DNA from: Glossina fuscipes
Lineage: Eukaryota > Arthropoda > Insecta > Diptera > Glossinidae
Reading direction: 5' to 3'
Length of the DNA stretch: 64,000 nucleotides
Assembly (NCBI RefSeq): GCF_014805625.2
Contig: NW_023998457.1
Span: 1,534,496 to 1,598,495 of the forward strand
The notes beneath the pieces are model-generated. The model saw only the letters and a list, made by a program, of their open reading frames with translations, ran no database searches and was not told the DNA's origin. Position numbers and translations under genes: made by a program. Below are positions 11,464-21,914 of the stretch, one piece after another; positions within the stretch are counted from its first letter, which is position 1; each line of letters opens with the position of its first letter.

Positions 11464-13545
11464 TCAATCGATATTAATAATATTTTCGCTACCGTGATTT
11501 GATTGTGGCTCAGCGACTCGAATGCGTTTAATTTTGGTTGGGCCGAGTTCCTCGTCTGAGTCAAGTATTTCGATGACGTCATCGTCAATAATATCTACGA
11601 CTGTAGTTTTACGTTTGACCGTTGGCATGGGTTCATCTTGGCTAGATAATGTTATACGCAGCATATTTGTGTTTTTAGTTACCATTTCCGTTTCTGAAGT
11701 TTGTACACAAATATCCTTAGTCTGACCTTTCACGCATTCATCTTCTTCCTCGACTATGCATAAATCGTCATCATCGCTAAATTCGATGGTTTGATTTAAA
11801 CGAGTTTTTTTTGATGTAGAAGGGCCGTCTGCCATATTTTCTTTTTTATTCGGTACAGTTTCCTCTTTTGGCTTAAGTTGATCTTTATTAGCTACAACTT
11901 CAAATAGGGGACATTCACGTTCTGCGTCAGTATGTATAACGATTATGTTAAGTTCATAGTTCTGGAAAAAATCATCACATTTCAAAATAACGCCGTCAAC
12001 GATGTCCAATTCATTCAAAAATTTCTCCTCATTGCATTCGGTTTCTGCTTCTTCTGACGAGATGACAACTACACCTTTGCTGTCGATAAGTACGTCAGGA
12101 TTGATCATATTGATTGTTTTTTTGAGAACCTCATCGCGCAATTCTTTAATACGCATGCGTTTAGTGTCGACGCGTAAATGAATAGCTGGCTCAGCGGCAC
12201 AAACGTAGCAATTAGAATTTGGAGTGGAAAGAACCTTTTCAGGTACGAGCAATTGCTGTCGGGGATTTTGACGCAAACGCATATACACCGATTTACATTT
12301 ATTAAAATCCTTTAGTAAAATTTTAATTGTTTGAAGGACTACAATACCAGCTGTAATCGCATTCGTGGTAGCTATAGCAGGAATTATGTTTCCAGCCATT
12401 GATTTCACTTCAAACCGTGATTTACGCGCAATTTCAAAAATATAAGCACGCACATTTGCACAAGCAGCGACAAAATCCATGGCTGGTTGGTCGTCTTTAT
12501 CCCAAACCAGAAAGTCACCCTCCACTAAGTTTTCCACATTGGTACGCAACTTCTTGAGACAATCCTCGAAAACTGCGGCACACTCTGCCAATGACCATAT
12601 TTTATGATACTGACGCATGAATTGATGATCGCAATTCGCCTTATCTTGTCTTAATAACGCATTATTCCATTGAATGAGTCTTGGCGGTTTACGGGTCTTC
12701 CAAAGATTCGACATAGATAACAAATACTTGATGTCGTCGTTAAAAAATTTGTTAAATAAGGTTTCGGGATCATAATTATTATCTTTGGCCCATTGCCTTG
12801 TATTAACTCGCACTACATTACCCGCTTGGGATACATCATCACCACTTGCCTGCGCGCCTCCACCATCATTATGCGAATTGGGTGATTCACCCTGAGCTTC
12901 GGGATCAGCTACATCAGGTGAAATATCTTCATCGTCATCAGTTTCGCCAAAAAGTTGATTAAAAAGATGTTTAGCCCATACTATGCAATGAATTAGTTCA
13001 GATGGGGTATTGCGTATAGTGCAGCCAGGAAAACTTTTTTGAGTTGCTTTCGGTGTACACTCGTAACATTGTGTTAAGCCTTTTTTAATCATTTCTACTT
13101 GGCCATTATAACCGGCTGTACCACTCTCAATCAAGGGCACATGTGCATTTAAACACATATGATTGACGTGATTACGAGCTGCCCTATTATCTAAAGCATT
13201 AAGCACTACATCAAAATTTTGAAAGAAATTCACGCCGTAATCCGTCCCTATAATGCTGTCATGATAGGCTTTGATTTTCACATCCGGATTAAATTGTAAG
13301 GCACTTTCACGTGCTACTTGAGCTTTTGATTTGCCGACGTGCTCACGATGAAATAAAAATTGACGATTCAAATTACTTAAATCGATTGTATCCAAATCAA
13401 TAATCTCAATATATGGAAATCCGGAAAGAACCAAATTCTTTAATATTTCGCAACCTATACCACCTGCGCCCACTACCAATAATTTAGAACTTTTAATCTT
13501 TTCTTGCAAAGTTGTAGGAAAAACACCATTTATGGATGCAGCCAT
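11464..13545 (-). CDS. Uba2: SUMO-activating enzyme subunit 2 (Uba2/SAE2)
   Basis: This is the catalytic subunit of the SUMO E1, which with Aos1/SAE1 adenylates SUMO and takes it as a thioester before passing it to Ubc9, mainly in the nucleus. The intronless ORF encodes 693 residues, a usual length. The Rossmann ATP-binding loop VGAGGIGCEILKNL is at residues 25-38, followed by DLDTIDLSNLNRQFLF (51-66). Zinc cysteines are in CYEC (160-163) and the later CYVC. The catalytic cysteine is C175 in SFPGCTIRNTPSE. The Cys domain, ubiquitin-fold domain and an acidic C-terminal tail with a SUMO-interaction-like DVIEILDSDEE and a basic KIKRIRV follow. The start ATG gives the conserved N-terminus. All key residues are present, so it should be functional. 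Confidence 0.97.
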   Translation of the reverse strand: MAASINGVFPTTLQEKIKSSKLLVVGAGGIGCEILKNLVLSGFPYIEIIDLDTIDLSNLNRQFLFHREHVGKSKAQVARESALQFNPDVKIKAYHDSIIGTDYGVNFFQNFDVVLNALDNRAARNHVNHMCLNAHVPLIESGTAGYNGQVEMIKKGLTQCYECTPKATQKSFPGCTIRNTPSELIHCIVWAKHLFNQLFGETDDDEDISPDVADPEAQGESPNSHNDGGGAQASGDDVSQAGNVVRVNTRQWAKDNNYDPETLFNKFFNDDIKYLLSMSNLWKTRKPPRLIQWNNALLRQDKANCDHQFMRQYHKIWSLAECAAVFEDCLKKLRTNVENLVEGDFLVWDKDDQPAMDFVAACANVRAYIFEIARKSRFEVKSMAGNIIPAIATTNAITAGIVVLQTIKILLKDFNKCKSVYMRLRQNPRQQLLVPEKVLSTPNSNCYVCAAEPAIHLRVDTKRMRIKELRDEVLKKTINMINPDVLIDSKGVVVISSEEAETECNEEKFLNELDIVDGVILKCDDFFQNYELNIIVIHTDAERECPLFEVVANKDQLKPKEETVPNKKENMADGPSTSKKTRLNQTIEFSDDDDLCIVEEEDECVKGQTKDICVQTSETEMVTKNTNMLRITLSSQDEPMPTVKRKTTVVDIIDDDVIEILDSDEELGPTKIKRIRVAEPQSNHGSENIINID

Positions 13546-13559
13546 CTTAATATTACTCT

Positions 13560-14420
13560 CTTGGTGATCTTATGGTTAAGTAATTCCTAAATGAAACTTA
13601 TAAAAATCGGTGTGCGCAAATTATATGCAGGCAAAAAATAAAAGACGCCACCGGTTCAGAGTTGCTACTACTTTGATAATGATATTAAAAAAAAAACCGT
13701 GTCAGATTATTGTTTAGCATATACTTGGATTGTCTTCCCTGGTTTAGACTTCATTATGTAAATAATAGTATTATTATTACTATTATTAGGAGTATCATCG
13801 AAGGATTACGTTATAGTCATTCTGTCTTAAAAGGAAACTTCAGAGACCGTATAAAGTATATATATTCTTGCTCAACATGATATTTTAAACCGATTAAGCC
13901 ATGCCTGTCCATCTATAGATAAATATGTCTATGTGGTATATGTTGTTGCACTCTTCTTGGCGTCAAAGATGTAGTCGCACACAGTGCGAAAGTTTCGTAG
14001 TGAAAATCGCTTAGAGCAAGCAGAGTTGCAATGGAACGTAAACTAAACGTAGATTTCTTTTTCTAAACAAAAATTTGTGGCTTTTTGCTCCTTACTCACG
14101 AATTATAGATAAAATAAAAGAATGCAATTTTCTACATTTACTTTACAAAAAACTCTACTATCGTGTGGGCATGGCCTAAAGTTTTCTCTTTTCTGTTACA
14201 ATACGTTAGTACGAGTAACATGTGAAAGGACTTAGGGAGTGGGAGGCGACAAGGTAATAATTCTAATTTAACTTTATCCTATTCATTTTTTTATGAGGAT
14301 AAATCGAGACGTGGGGCGCCAAAGTTTTTAATAATAGTGGGTATGCCAGATTTGGGTACAGCCGAAAATAACCTTCTTACCTGTTATAATTTATTTAGAC
14401 CAAAAAAATAAATTTTACAA
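13560..14420. repeat. Intergenic with interspersed repeat family 2
   Basis: No gene is seen. From about 13840 to 14395 there is a copy of the second interspersed family: TATAAAGTATATATATTCTTG, a GCCATGCCTGTCCATCTA block, and near 14338-14390 a degenerate terminal module (CAGCCGAAAATAACCTTCTTACCTG). Similar modules occur near 36200, 39005, 43400, 53230, 60860 and 61980. Confidence 0.6.
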
Positions 14421-14639
14421 CCATTAGATAAGTACTAGCAACTAAGACTACCGGGTTTTCTTCTTTGTAAAAGATAAACTAAATGCTTAGTCCCGCGAAT
14501 AATTATAATTATAATAATGATTTAATACTAAACTTAATCAAGTTTGGAGTAACACAAGTCATTAGTCATTGAATTCATAGGTCGCGAGTCAATTTACTTT
14601 GGATGTTCAAAGACATAGAGAGTCGAATGACGGCTCTTC

Positions 14640-14890
14640 GTGATATACAGTTTTAAGTACAATTGTTGGTATCTGAACAACACTTAAGTGGGATACGACC
14701 CATCCTGCCTTTCACAATAAGTCTTTATATGGAGAGTGGTCGAAAAACTGGTCCGATCCGATCGATGCGTTTGCCCTTGGACCAAAAATTAGCCAGACTG
14801 ACGAACGTACAGACAGCTTTAGATGGGTCTGTCTCACGCACGGCTCTTATACCAAAAATATGTACCCGATCATTCTCGGACTGAAAGACG
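14640..14890. repeat. Interspersed repeat family 1 fragment
   Basis: Modules GGTCGAAAAACTGGTCCGAT and TTGCCCTTGGACCAAAAATT match the family body seen at 10940, 37650 and 51400. The small ORFs in it are chance frames. Confidence 0.6.
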
Positions 14891-15190
14891 CATTTCAAAT
14901 TTATAAGATGATTTTTAAAGAAATGTTACCTTAGGATCAATATTTTTATTTATGGTAACATAACTCATACTAGCAATATTCAATTCATCTTCACTCTCAG
15001 TACTATCAACCGTCTCGTTAATGTCATCGTTCGTATTACAATCATCTGAACTATTGTTGTCACTCCTTTCAAATCTAAAATTTAGAAATTTTATTGAAAA
15101 AAATATTTTATTGTTACCTTCGGACCAAAGGACGCATCCAAAATTTGAGTCCAATTTTGTTTTTAAAAAGTTGCGACTTACAGTCTGAAA
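14870..15190 (-). mobile_element. DNA-transposon remnant with acidic coding exon
   Basis: The minus strand carries GGTCCGAAGGTAACAATAAA, then an acceptor-like TTTTAG, then a coding block whose translation is acidic (SSDDCNTNDDINETVDST, then ESEDELN), then a donor-like CCTAAGGTAACATT and a terminal block GTCTTTCAGTCCGAG. The same order occurs on the plus strand at 56107-56460, where the coding block is more degraded and terminal inverted repeats can be seen. I infer a remnant of a cut-and-paste transposon C-terminal exon. The superfamily is not certain; pogo-like is one possibility. Confidence 0.5.
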
Positions 15191-16060
15191 GATACGCTAT
15201 TAACAGTTCACTTTTATAAGATACCGACGTACAATGTCATCGCCTTAGTTGACGATGACATTACATCAGTTAACATAAACAACGATTACTTATCACACTT
15301 GTTAGGATTACGAATGGTAAAACCATCTCCAATGCTAAAAACAAAAAAGAATCTATTAAACTAGAACTCCCCCGATGAATGAATTTTAGTCCGTTTTTGC
15401 TGGAAATGAACTAATGATTTTTTTTTCTACTAGGATTTGATTACCCGTGCAATACCGGTCAAAGGACTTTTCTTTTATAATATAATGGAAAGTGTTTTTC
15501 CAACTAGAATTGAGTAAGCCACACCTGAGAACAAAACTTTAGTTTGCTTATCCTAATCTTGTTAGATACAGTATAAGGCTAGCGGTCTATATACAATCTT
15601 GTAAAAGCATCTCTTTCTTAGTAGTTTTTTTTGTTCACAAAAATCTCCGCATTACAGAAGTCACGTATATAAAGTGAATACGGGAAATTATTATTCAGAT
15701 ATGTTATATATAAGAAGTGCATATATCGTTTGAAAGGAGATAAAACGAAACCTATATATTCGAAGTACATAGATCGCCTTTGTTTTTTTCAAGAATGGTT
15801 TTCACAAAAATATACTCCGTAAAGAGACTGCAGTAAACGGAAACGTACATTGGAATTGGTTTGCGAGACTTTCTTATGCGAAAATTTCAATCTCTTAACA
15901 AGCTCTCCGCTATCGATATATTGAAACAGTCAAAACTTGACACAAACCATCATCAAATATAATCTTAGATATTAGACATAATCTAAACGTTGATCAACCA
16001 AATGCTATCGGATATCAAAAATTTTACATTCCGCGTGTTACACGAAGAAAACATTATAGG
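15191..16060. other. Intergenic, no gene seen
   Basis: AT-rich spacer between the transposon remnant and the promoter region of the four-TM gene copy C. No ORF or repeat could be assigned. Confidence 0.4.
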
Positions 16061-16425
16061 TTGAAAGCGTTTGCAAGACTATCGCTGACAAAACTCATCC
16101 GTCTATCACGGACAACACTGCCGGACCCATACTAACATTTCAATAGTGCAGCGATCGAGTATAGTGTCAACATGTTGACTAACTAAACAATTGGTTAGCA
16201 TTCCCCTCTAGAACAAATAAAAGGCGTAAAAATCTTTCTAACGGTTCTATCTTCATCTTAGCTTATATAACAGTTTCTAAAACTAGTAAATTTGGTAAAT
16301 TTGGAAAGCCCTACTACTTTTCATCATATTTTTTTTTCTTTTTTGCTTTTTACAAACATAAAATATTTGTAAAATAAGTTTTTTTTTTTTTTGTTTTTCT
16401 CTACGCTTTTTGTACTCCTAGTACC
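16061..16425 (+). promoter_or_regulatory. Upstream region of four-TM copy C, with TATA box
   Basis: This segment is duplicated almost intact at 24837-25197, in front of the truncated copy D. It contains CTCTAGAACAAATAAAAGGCG and a TATA-like TATATAA at 16264-16270, about 155 bases before the ATG. In copy D the TATA-like element reads TATGTAA (25040-25046). Position relative to the true transcription start is inferred. Confidence 0.5.
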
Positions 16426-17031
16426 ATGGTTTCAACGGGTGCTTTAATCGTTGTGGCCGCATTGCATGTATTGCTGAGCTTATCATTTTTCATCGAACAG
16501 GAAGCCGATCAATGTTCAACAGCTCCCACAATAGCCAGCTGGATCTTTTTAATTGGACTTTTTGATATCCTCTGGGACATGTGCATTTTCCCGCCACGTT
16601 ATGCACATTTACCATCAATATGTCGAATTATATGGGAAATAATTTTTGCGATATTAATCACTGAATTCGGAACAATCATTGTGTGGTGTCAAATTGAAAA
16701 ACTTTGCTGTCGCTTAACAAAATTCATGTTATTAATTATGGGCCTATACCCGTACGTCTTCTATACATACGAAGCATATATTTTGGGGATTGTTACTTCG
16801 GCAATTAGTTTGGCTTTTGTGATATGCGCAAGCAAAGCAACGGGAAATTTCTATTTTTTACTTAGACGAGGCGAATGCGCAGCCTTGGAAATAAGAGAGA
16901 GAGCGAAAAATTTAACAAAAATTTTTCGAAAAGTAAAGAGAACCCAAACAAAGAAAACAAATACGAAAGGAAGGATAACAAGAAAGGTAAGGTTCAATGA
17001 TACGGTTTCTTGTTCACCGGAAGACGAGTAA
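16426..17031 (+). CDS. Four-transmembrane protein, family unknown (copy C)
   Basis: A 201-residue single-exon protein paralogous to the gene at 98-739. It has hydrophobic segments at about residues 5-24, 37-58, 64-90 and 116-139 and a very basic C-terminal tail (KKTNTKGRITRKVRF). Shared features with copy A are the MVSTG start, SLSFFIE/HLSFFIE, ASWIF, ITEFG/LTEFG, VWC and YILG. The tail differs: it is basic here and mixed or acidic in copy A. A truncated third copy lies at 25198-25404. The family is not recognised, so function is open. A small membrane-embedded scaffold or regulator is only a guess. The reading frame is intact and a TATA-like box lies upstream, so the gene is likely expressed. 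Confidence 0.75.
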   Translation: MVSTGALIVVAALHVLLSLSFFIEQEADQCSTAPTIASWIFLIGLFDILWDMCIFPPRYAHLPSICRIIWEIIFAILITEFGTIIVWCQIEKLCCRLTKFMLLIMGLYPYVFYTYEAYILGIVTSAISLAFVICASKATGNFYFLLRRGECAALEIRERAKNLTKIFRKVKRTQTKKTNTKGRITRKVRFNDTVSCSPEDE

Positions 17032-17039
17032 TATATCAC

Positions 17040-17505
17040 GCATAACTTGAAAGTTGATTTCTCACAATAAATTCATTGAACTGGAAGTAGATAACCTGCT
17101 GAAAATAGATTAACCAAAATTTTATTTGAGACTAATTTATAAATGTATACAAACTTTATATAAATATATTTAATTTTTTTTTATTATTTCGCTTTGAGAT
17201 TTGGAAAATTAATTAAAGAATAATGCAAACGCCATGCGTACTTGCTATTAGTTGAACATGATCAGGGAGAGCAAGGTTCTGAGATCATGCATTAATGCCT
17301 ACTAATGGTAACATTGCCAAGGCAAGATCAATAGAAGAAGATGTCGGATAATTTCTAAAGCTAATGAAATCAAGATTTTAATCGATACTGGTTCGAATTT
17401 TTAAAAGATTCAAACCTGGATCCTCTTGCACATAAACAAACTTGAACCCGGAATGAACTCTTTAGAAAATATACGAAGTTTCTTACTTAAATTGTGAATC
17501 AAATT
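17040..17505. other. 3' flank of copy C, no gene seen
   Basis: AT-rich. CACAATAAATTC at about 17063 provides a possible polyadenylation signal (AATAAA) for copy C. Confidence 0.5.
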
Positions 17506-17509
17506 TGGA

Positions 17510-18095
17510 AAACAAAACCATAGTCGGGGAAGGCCGATCATTAAATACCCTGCAACACTTCGCATAACACAATTCTTATTTTTGTATGATACTACTATTA
17601 TGGGTCAATTTCCATCATAACATGTTAAAACTTACACTTTTCTGCTCTACAAAGGATCAATTCTCGAGAAAATCCTTTTTGGGGTAGAATCCAAAAAAAT
17701 GGGAAAAAAGGAACAAATTTGGTATAGTTAATTTTTTTATGTTAAATTACTATTATGATATAATTTTCATCATGAAGCATTGAAAATTATACCTTTTTCT
17801 CGTAAGAACTTCAGTTTTCTTTATATGAGAGCGGGTCCAAAAATTGACGCAGATGATTGGCCTAAAGAGTGGACCGATCCGAACCCCATTTCAAAAGCTT
17901 TCGCCCAAAACACGGATCAAAACACGTCACTGCGCCGAATTTTATCATGCGACAGACACGCTTACATTTATTTAGATTATGATCTAAATCGATCGGTATA
18001 ATAAACGATGGGTCTATCTTAAGGCCCCCTGCCTGTTACATACGTCCACCTAACTTAACATATCCTCTACCACAAGTGGTGTAGGGTATAAAAAC
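17510..18095. repeat. Interspersed repeat family 1, near-complete copy
   Basis: It starts with the terminal module (ACCATAGTCGGGGAAGGCCG, CCCTGCAACACTTCGC) and runs through TATATGAGAGCGGGTCC, GAGTGGACCGATCCGAACCC, GATCGGTATAATAAACGATG and CTACCACAAGTGGTGTAGGG. This gives the module order of the family. No protein is encoded. Confidence 0.7.
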
Positions 18096-18440
18096 AAGGG
18101 CCCGTCATTCGCGGAAACCTCTGCGGTCGAAAAAATCGAAATTTTGTCCATCTAATAATAACCCGGGAAAAAATGTTTTTGCACTACTTTCGTTTGTTCA
18201 AAAATAATTTCTTTTCAAAGGATAAGCAATGGACTTAATGCTTTATATGATCAACTGGCGATTTGCAAAAGCGAGCAAAAATGTTTCACTAACGACATTA
18301 AAACTTATATGTACCACCCTGTAAATATAATATAAAATGAATTTCATCTACATCAACACATGGATAATCGTTTATTTTCTCTTCTTCGTTCTTTACTGTT
18401 TCAAAAAAATATACTATGCCTTTCAAATAAAATTAATTAG

Positions 18441-18461
18441 CCGGCTTTTGCACGGGCCTTT
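18441..18461 (-). terminator. Possible degenerate histone 3' stem-loop
   Basis: On the minus strand AAAGGCCCGTGCAAAAGCCGG begins 41 nt after the H2B stop, where the replication-type histone stem-loop normally lies, and starts with the typical AAAGG. It does not form the canonical 6-bp stem with a pyrimidine tetraloop. It may be a decayed stem-loop or a coincidence. Confidence 0.3.
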
Positions 18462-18502
18462 AGACCTCAAGGGGAAACGTTGATGATTTGTCAGTCTTTG
18501 AT

Positions 18503-18868
18503 TTATTTTGAACTGGTGTATTTAGTAACTGCTTTTGTTCCTTCACTGACAGCATGTTTGGCCAATTCGCCTGGCAATAAAAGACGAACGGCAGTTTGAA
18601 TTTCCCGACTTGTAATAGTTGAACGTTTATTATAATGAGCTAAACGAGATGCTTCAGCCGCAATACGTTCAAAGATATCATTGACAAAGCTATTCATAAT
18701 ACTCATAGCCTTGGATGAAATACCGGTATCTGGATGTACTTGCTTTAAGACTTTATAAATGTAGATAGCGTAGCTTTCCTTCCTTTTACGTTTCTTTTGC
18801 TTGTCGTTTTTGGTGATATTTTTTTGAGCTTTACCGGCTTTCCTGGCTGTTGTAGGTTTAGGAGGCAT
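18503..18868 (-). CDS. His2B: Histone H2B, solitary copy
   Basis: The 121-residue protein has the H2B histone fold from [20 protein letters not shown] through [20 protein letters not shown] and ending in AVTKYTSSK; the C-terminal two thirds look identical to Drosophila H2B from memory. The N-terminal tail ([20 protein letters not shown]) is two residues shorter than the fly protein. It pairs with H2A in nucleosomes. No other histone gene is in the window, so it lies outside the usual H1-H2A-H2B-H3-H4 repeat. AATAAA overlaps the stop codon (AAA TAA A), and only a doubtful stem-loop follows. TATAAG lies about 37 nt before the ATG. It may be a polyadenylated, replication-independent H2B or an orphon. 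Confidence 0.95.
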   Translation of the reverse strand: MPPKPTTARKAGKAQKNITKNDKQKKRKRKESYAIYIYKVLKQVHPDTGISSKAMSIMNSFVNDIFERIAAEASRLAHYNKRSTITSREIQTAVRLLLPGELAKHAVSEGTKAVTKYTSSK

Positions 18869-18889
18869 CGTAGTTTGCTTTTCAGTACC

Positions 18890-19986
18890 AAACTTTACTT
18901 ATAATCTTTTATTACTATTTTCTTTTTAATTTCAATAGACCGTATGAAAGGAATTTTATTCTGAACACAGCCTGCTATTCTCAGAAATCTGTTAAGAGTT
19001 GTGTGCGTTTTCAAAGAGAGAATTTTTATAAAATATTACGTCAAAAGGAAAAGTAAAAAATGACTCGAGGTAAAAAGTAATGACAAGAAAAGCAAGACAA
19101 ATTTGTAGTCGAAATGTGTTACTTTGCAATCTCTCTCCTTTAGTTAACACCTGTTATTAAATATTAGCAGCTGATATTCTTGCATTAGCTGGTAACAGTG
19201 ACAAAAGAAACAAATCTTTAATTCTATGCTATTTACAAATGAATTATGAAGACTTAAAGTGCTTCTTATCAAGGTTGGCATGTGCTCAGGATGGTATTTT
19301 TTGCTTGTCCGAACTGATATCAACAGGAACTCAAGAAAAGTTTTTAATTTACTTAAAGAAAATCATATTTTAAAAATTTTACTCAACGCAGAAAATTGTC
19401 TGTCATTGATTAGTTGACTCGCAAAAGAAGAATATATTTAAAAAAATCAAAAAAAAATGCAATGAATGTTCCTTGATTTCAGTCCTACAAAGTATTTTTA
19501 TAAAAACGGTACGACTTGTTTTTGTTACCGCTTTGCAACACTCTAATATATAAAGTTGAGAAAATATCTAAATATCTGGGGGACTCTGTTAATCTTTTGT
19601 CTTTTTTTAATACTTTTTCAGGGTTTGCTTTTTATAATTCAACATTCCTCTTTCTGCCATGCATTAAAAAGAAGAAAAAAAATGTTGAAAATAGAAAACT
19701 TTCTCTTACTCGCATTCATAAAAGCAAGAGAGAAAAGGACTTATTTTTCTTTTGTTTACGTTCTTGTTTATATATAATTAAGAAAAATAATATGCACATA
19801 CAAGAAAAATGTACTTTTTTTGAATTCAGTTTAACACAATTCGACAAGGAGCCATTTATTTTTATAGATATGCGTTTTTCTTAATGTCATCAAACATCAT
19901 CTTAACTAATTTCCAGCCCTGATCATGATAAACTGCGTGAGTAGCAGTAAAGACATTTTTAAAAATATATCAAGTTTCTTAATTAG
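18890..19986. other. Intergenic, no gene seen
   Basis: AT-rich spacer between H2B and Rpp20. The ORF at 19516-19884 is of low complexity and has no recognisable motif, so it is not called. Confidence 0.4.
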
Positions 19987-20412
19987 CTATGGGGAGGAAA
20001 CCTTCAAATTTTGTGGGATGATTGCATTTCTGAAAATTTTTATATGAATGGCAGAGTTATTTCGTTTTTGAATCGTTATATCTTCGTCGTCATACAATGG
20101 ATGCAATTCGTCAATATAACGAATTGTAGATGTATATACCACATACGATAAACTTCCATTAGAATTGTTAATCAAAGTTAAGGCCAAGTTTAGCCCTTGC
20201 TTGATGGCATTTCCAACACAATGCAGATAAATTTCGTTTATTCCCGAATTGATTAGGTCTTCACAACGCTTTTGCTGAGCTTTAAAACTTGTTTTATTTG
20301 TCACATACACGTCGTTTTTTCTCTGTTTAACTTTTGGCAATGGCTTCTTCTTTACGGAATACTTATTATTTGTGCTACGACCACTTATTTCTTTTATTAC
20401 TTCTTTTTCCAT
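19987..20412 (-). CDS. Rpp20: RNase P/MRP protein subunit p20 (Rpp20/POP7)
   Basis: A 141-residue Alba-fold protein. The block NDVYVTNKTSFKAQQKRCED (about 33-52), then EIYLHCVGNAIKQGLNLAL (about 60-78) and a final RNNSAIHIKIFR (about 116-127) match Rpp20/POP7, including the family's N-D-[IV]-Y-V start and NNSAIHI end. Rpp20 pairs with Rpp25 and binds the RNA of RNase P and RNase MRP, acting in tRNA 5' maturation and rRNA processing in the nucleus. It is a single exon of normal length. The start ATG is the first in frame, with a lysine-rich N-terminus as in other insects. Confidence 0.9.
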   Translation of the reverse strand: MEKEVIKEISGRSTNNKYSVKKKPLPKVKQRKNDVYVTNKTSFKAQQKRCEDLINSGINEIYLHCVGNAIKQGLNLALTLINNSNGSLSYVVYTSTIRYIDELHPLYDDEDITIQKRNNSAIHIKIFRNAIIPQNLKVSSP

Positions 20413-20814
20413 GTTTTTACGTAGTAGACGGCACCTCTAAGCACTTCTAAACTAAGCAAGCAACTATCTCTCTTACTCAATTTGATGTTGAGATTATTAT
20501 TGTCATCTGCTTTGTATATATAAGAAGAAACATAGGAAGAATGGTAACTCGCATGCATTTAACATGTTGATAGGGAATGCGCTCTTTAATTTTCTTTTCA
20601 TCATTGAAATTTCAATAAATTTAATAAAAGTTACTGAACTGATTCTATCTCAATAGACATTTTAAATCAATAAATTTCTTATTTATTTACAATTGAAACA
20701 ATGGAGAAAAGCTGCTAATGCTTTACAAACATGCTACAATTAAAAAAAGAGAATAGAAATAACAGATTTTCTGTAAAAAATGCCTGGATGTTTTAATAAC
20801 GTTTTAATACCGTA

Positions 20815-21095
20815 TTTATTATAGTGCAATTTCTCAGTATCGATCAAAAACGTCCGAAAAGCGAAGATGTGTTCAATCTTTGTTATTTTACACACGTGCC
20901 CTTTCACCTATTAAGACTATTTTCGAAACCAATCTGCGTGGAAGAAGAACATTCAATATCTTGGCCAAATTGAAAGACGATTGCTTTATTTTTGCAAGCA
21001 AGAGAATGCTTGCAACAACACATCACACAGACAGATTACAATTCAGTTCACTGCAGCAACGCATCTCTGTCTCAAATCTTGATTGGATTTCGTAG
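20815..21095. repeat. Interspersed repeat family 2 fragment
   Basis: Modules TTGAAAGACGATTGCTTTAT, TTTTGCAAGCAAGAGAATG and CACACAGACAGA match the block at 36795-36860 (GAGGCCGACTGCTTCATTTC, GGAGAATATTTGCAACAGAC). Non-coding. Confidence 0.55.
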
Positions 21096-21171
21096 AGGCT
21101 TTTGAGGTTTAATGTGCTCCAATTAAGATTAAAATCATGATCATCATTAGCAAAAAAAATTTACAATTTCA

Positions 21172-21655
21172 GAATCATCCTGTGCAAATAATCATAATGA
21201 TTCCATTGCCACAATGGACGTCGCAAAGAGCAATACATGCACTTTTTTAATACAGGTTGTGGTCGAATACACTTAAATGGCTAAGGTCTGATGAACCTGC
21301 TTTAACAAAACGTAAGCATATATATGCGCGGCGTGATGATTCTTTCAGAAACTTTTGCTTTACAAATGTTAAAATTGCACAAATTAGCTGAACTCCTTCT
21401 TATAAAAGAGCATCACAGTACAGTTAATGAAGTGGACGTTGTTTGCCAGTTAGCTTGGCATTTCATCGTACATTTACATGTGTTGGCCAATCAATTTGTG
21501 GACCTATTTGTCAACACCTGTAAGCCACAAATAGAAGGTTCTAACGAAGATTTCCACTCGTATGGAAGTTTGATTTTTTCGGAAATGTTGCAGGCTCGTC
21601 AGCAAATCGAGAAAGCACAAATATTATTTTTGAAAATTATCCAAGTAAAATAAAT
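21172..21655 (+). CDS. Possible FANCD2-like C-terminal fragment or gene remnant
   Basis: The ORF at 21324-21653 encodes 109 residues of non-repetitive, helix-like sequence. FVDLFVNTCKPQIE resembles the FVELFLKKCMPLLD segment I remember from the C-terminal part of FANCD2, and an ARQQIEKA block follows at about the right distance. Just upstream, a TTTTTTAATACAG acceptor at about 21254 and a GTAAGC donor at about 21312 bracket a short open segment (LWSNTLKWLRSDEPALTK), which could be an exon. An AATAAA-type signal follows the stop at about 21656. If real, FANCD2 works with FANCI in interstrand-crosslink repair. The piece is too short for a whole gene, so it is either a terminal part with unseen exons or a fragment. 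The assignment is tentative. Confidence 0.35.
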
Positions 21656-21914
21656 ATGAATAAATTGATATTTGTTCAATTTTCAAATTTTACTTTTACT
21701 TGGTTTTTGGAAAAAATAAAGAAATTTGATTTGAACAGAGAATGATGTTACACTTGTTTTGACTAAAAACAAAATAAAAATTTTGAAGGAGAATTTTTCA
21801 GAGTTCTTGTTCAATTTTTCGAGTTTGCAGATTTTCTTCTAAATGCGCTTTAGCGCTTCTTCTTTCTTATTCTCATGTGAGAATAGCTGTTTAGAAAAGT
21901 GGAGAATGTGTTAA

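Noticed and set aside
19516..19884. 122-codon ORF between H2B and Rpp20
   Set aside because: Low-complexity F/K/L-rich translation of AT-rich DNA with no conserved motif.
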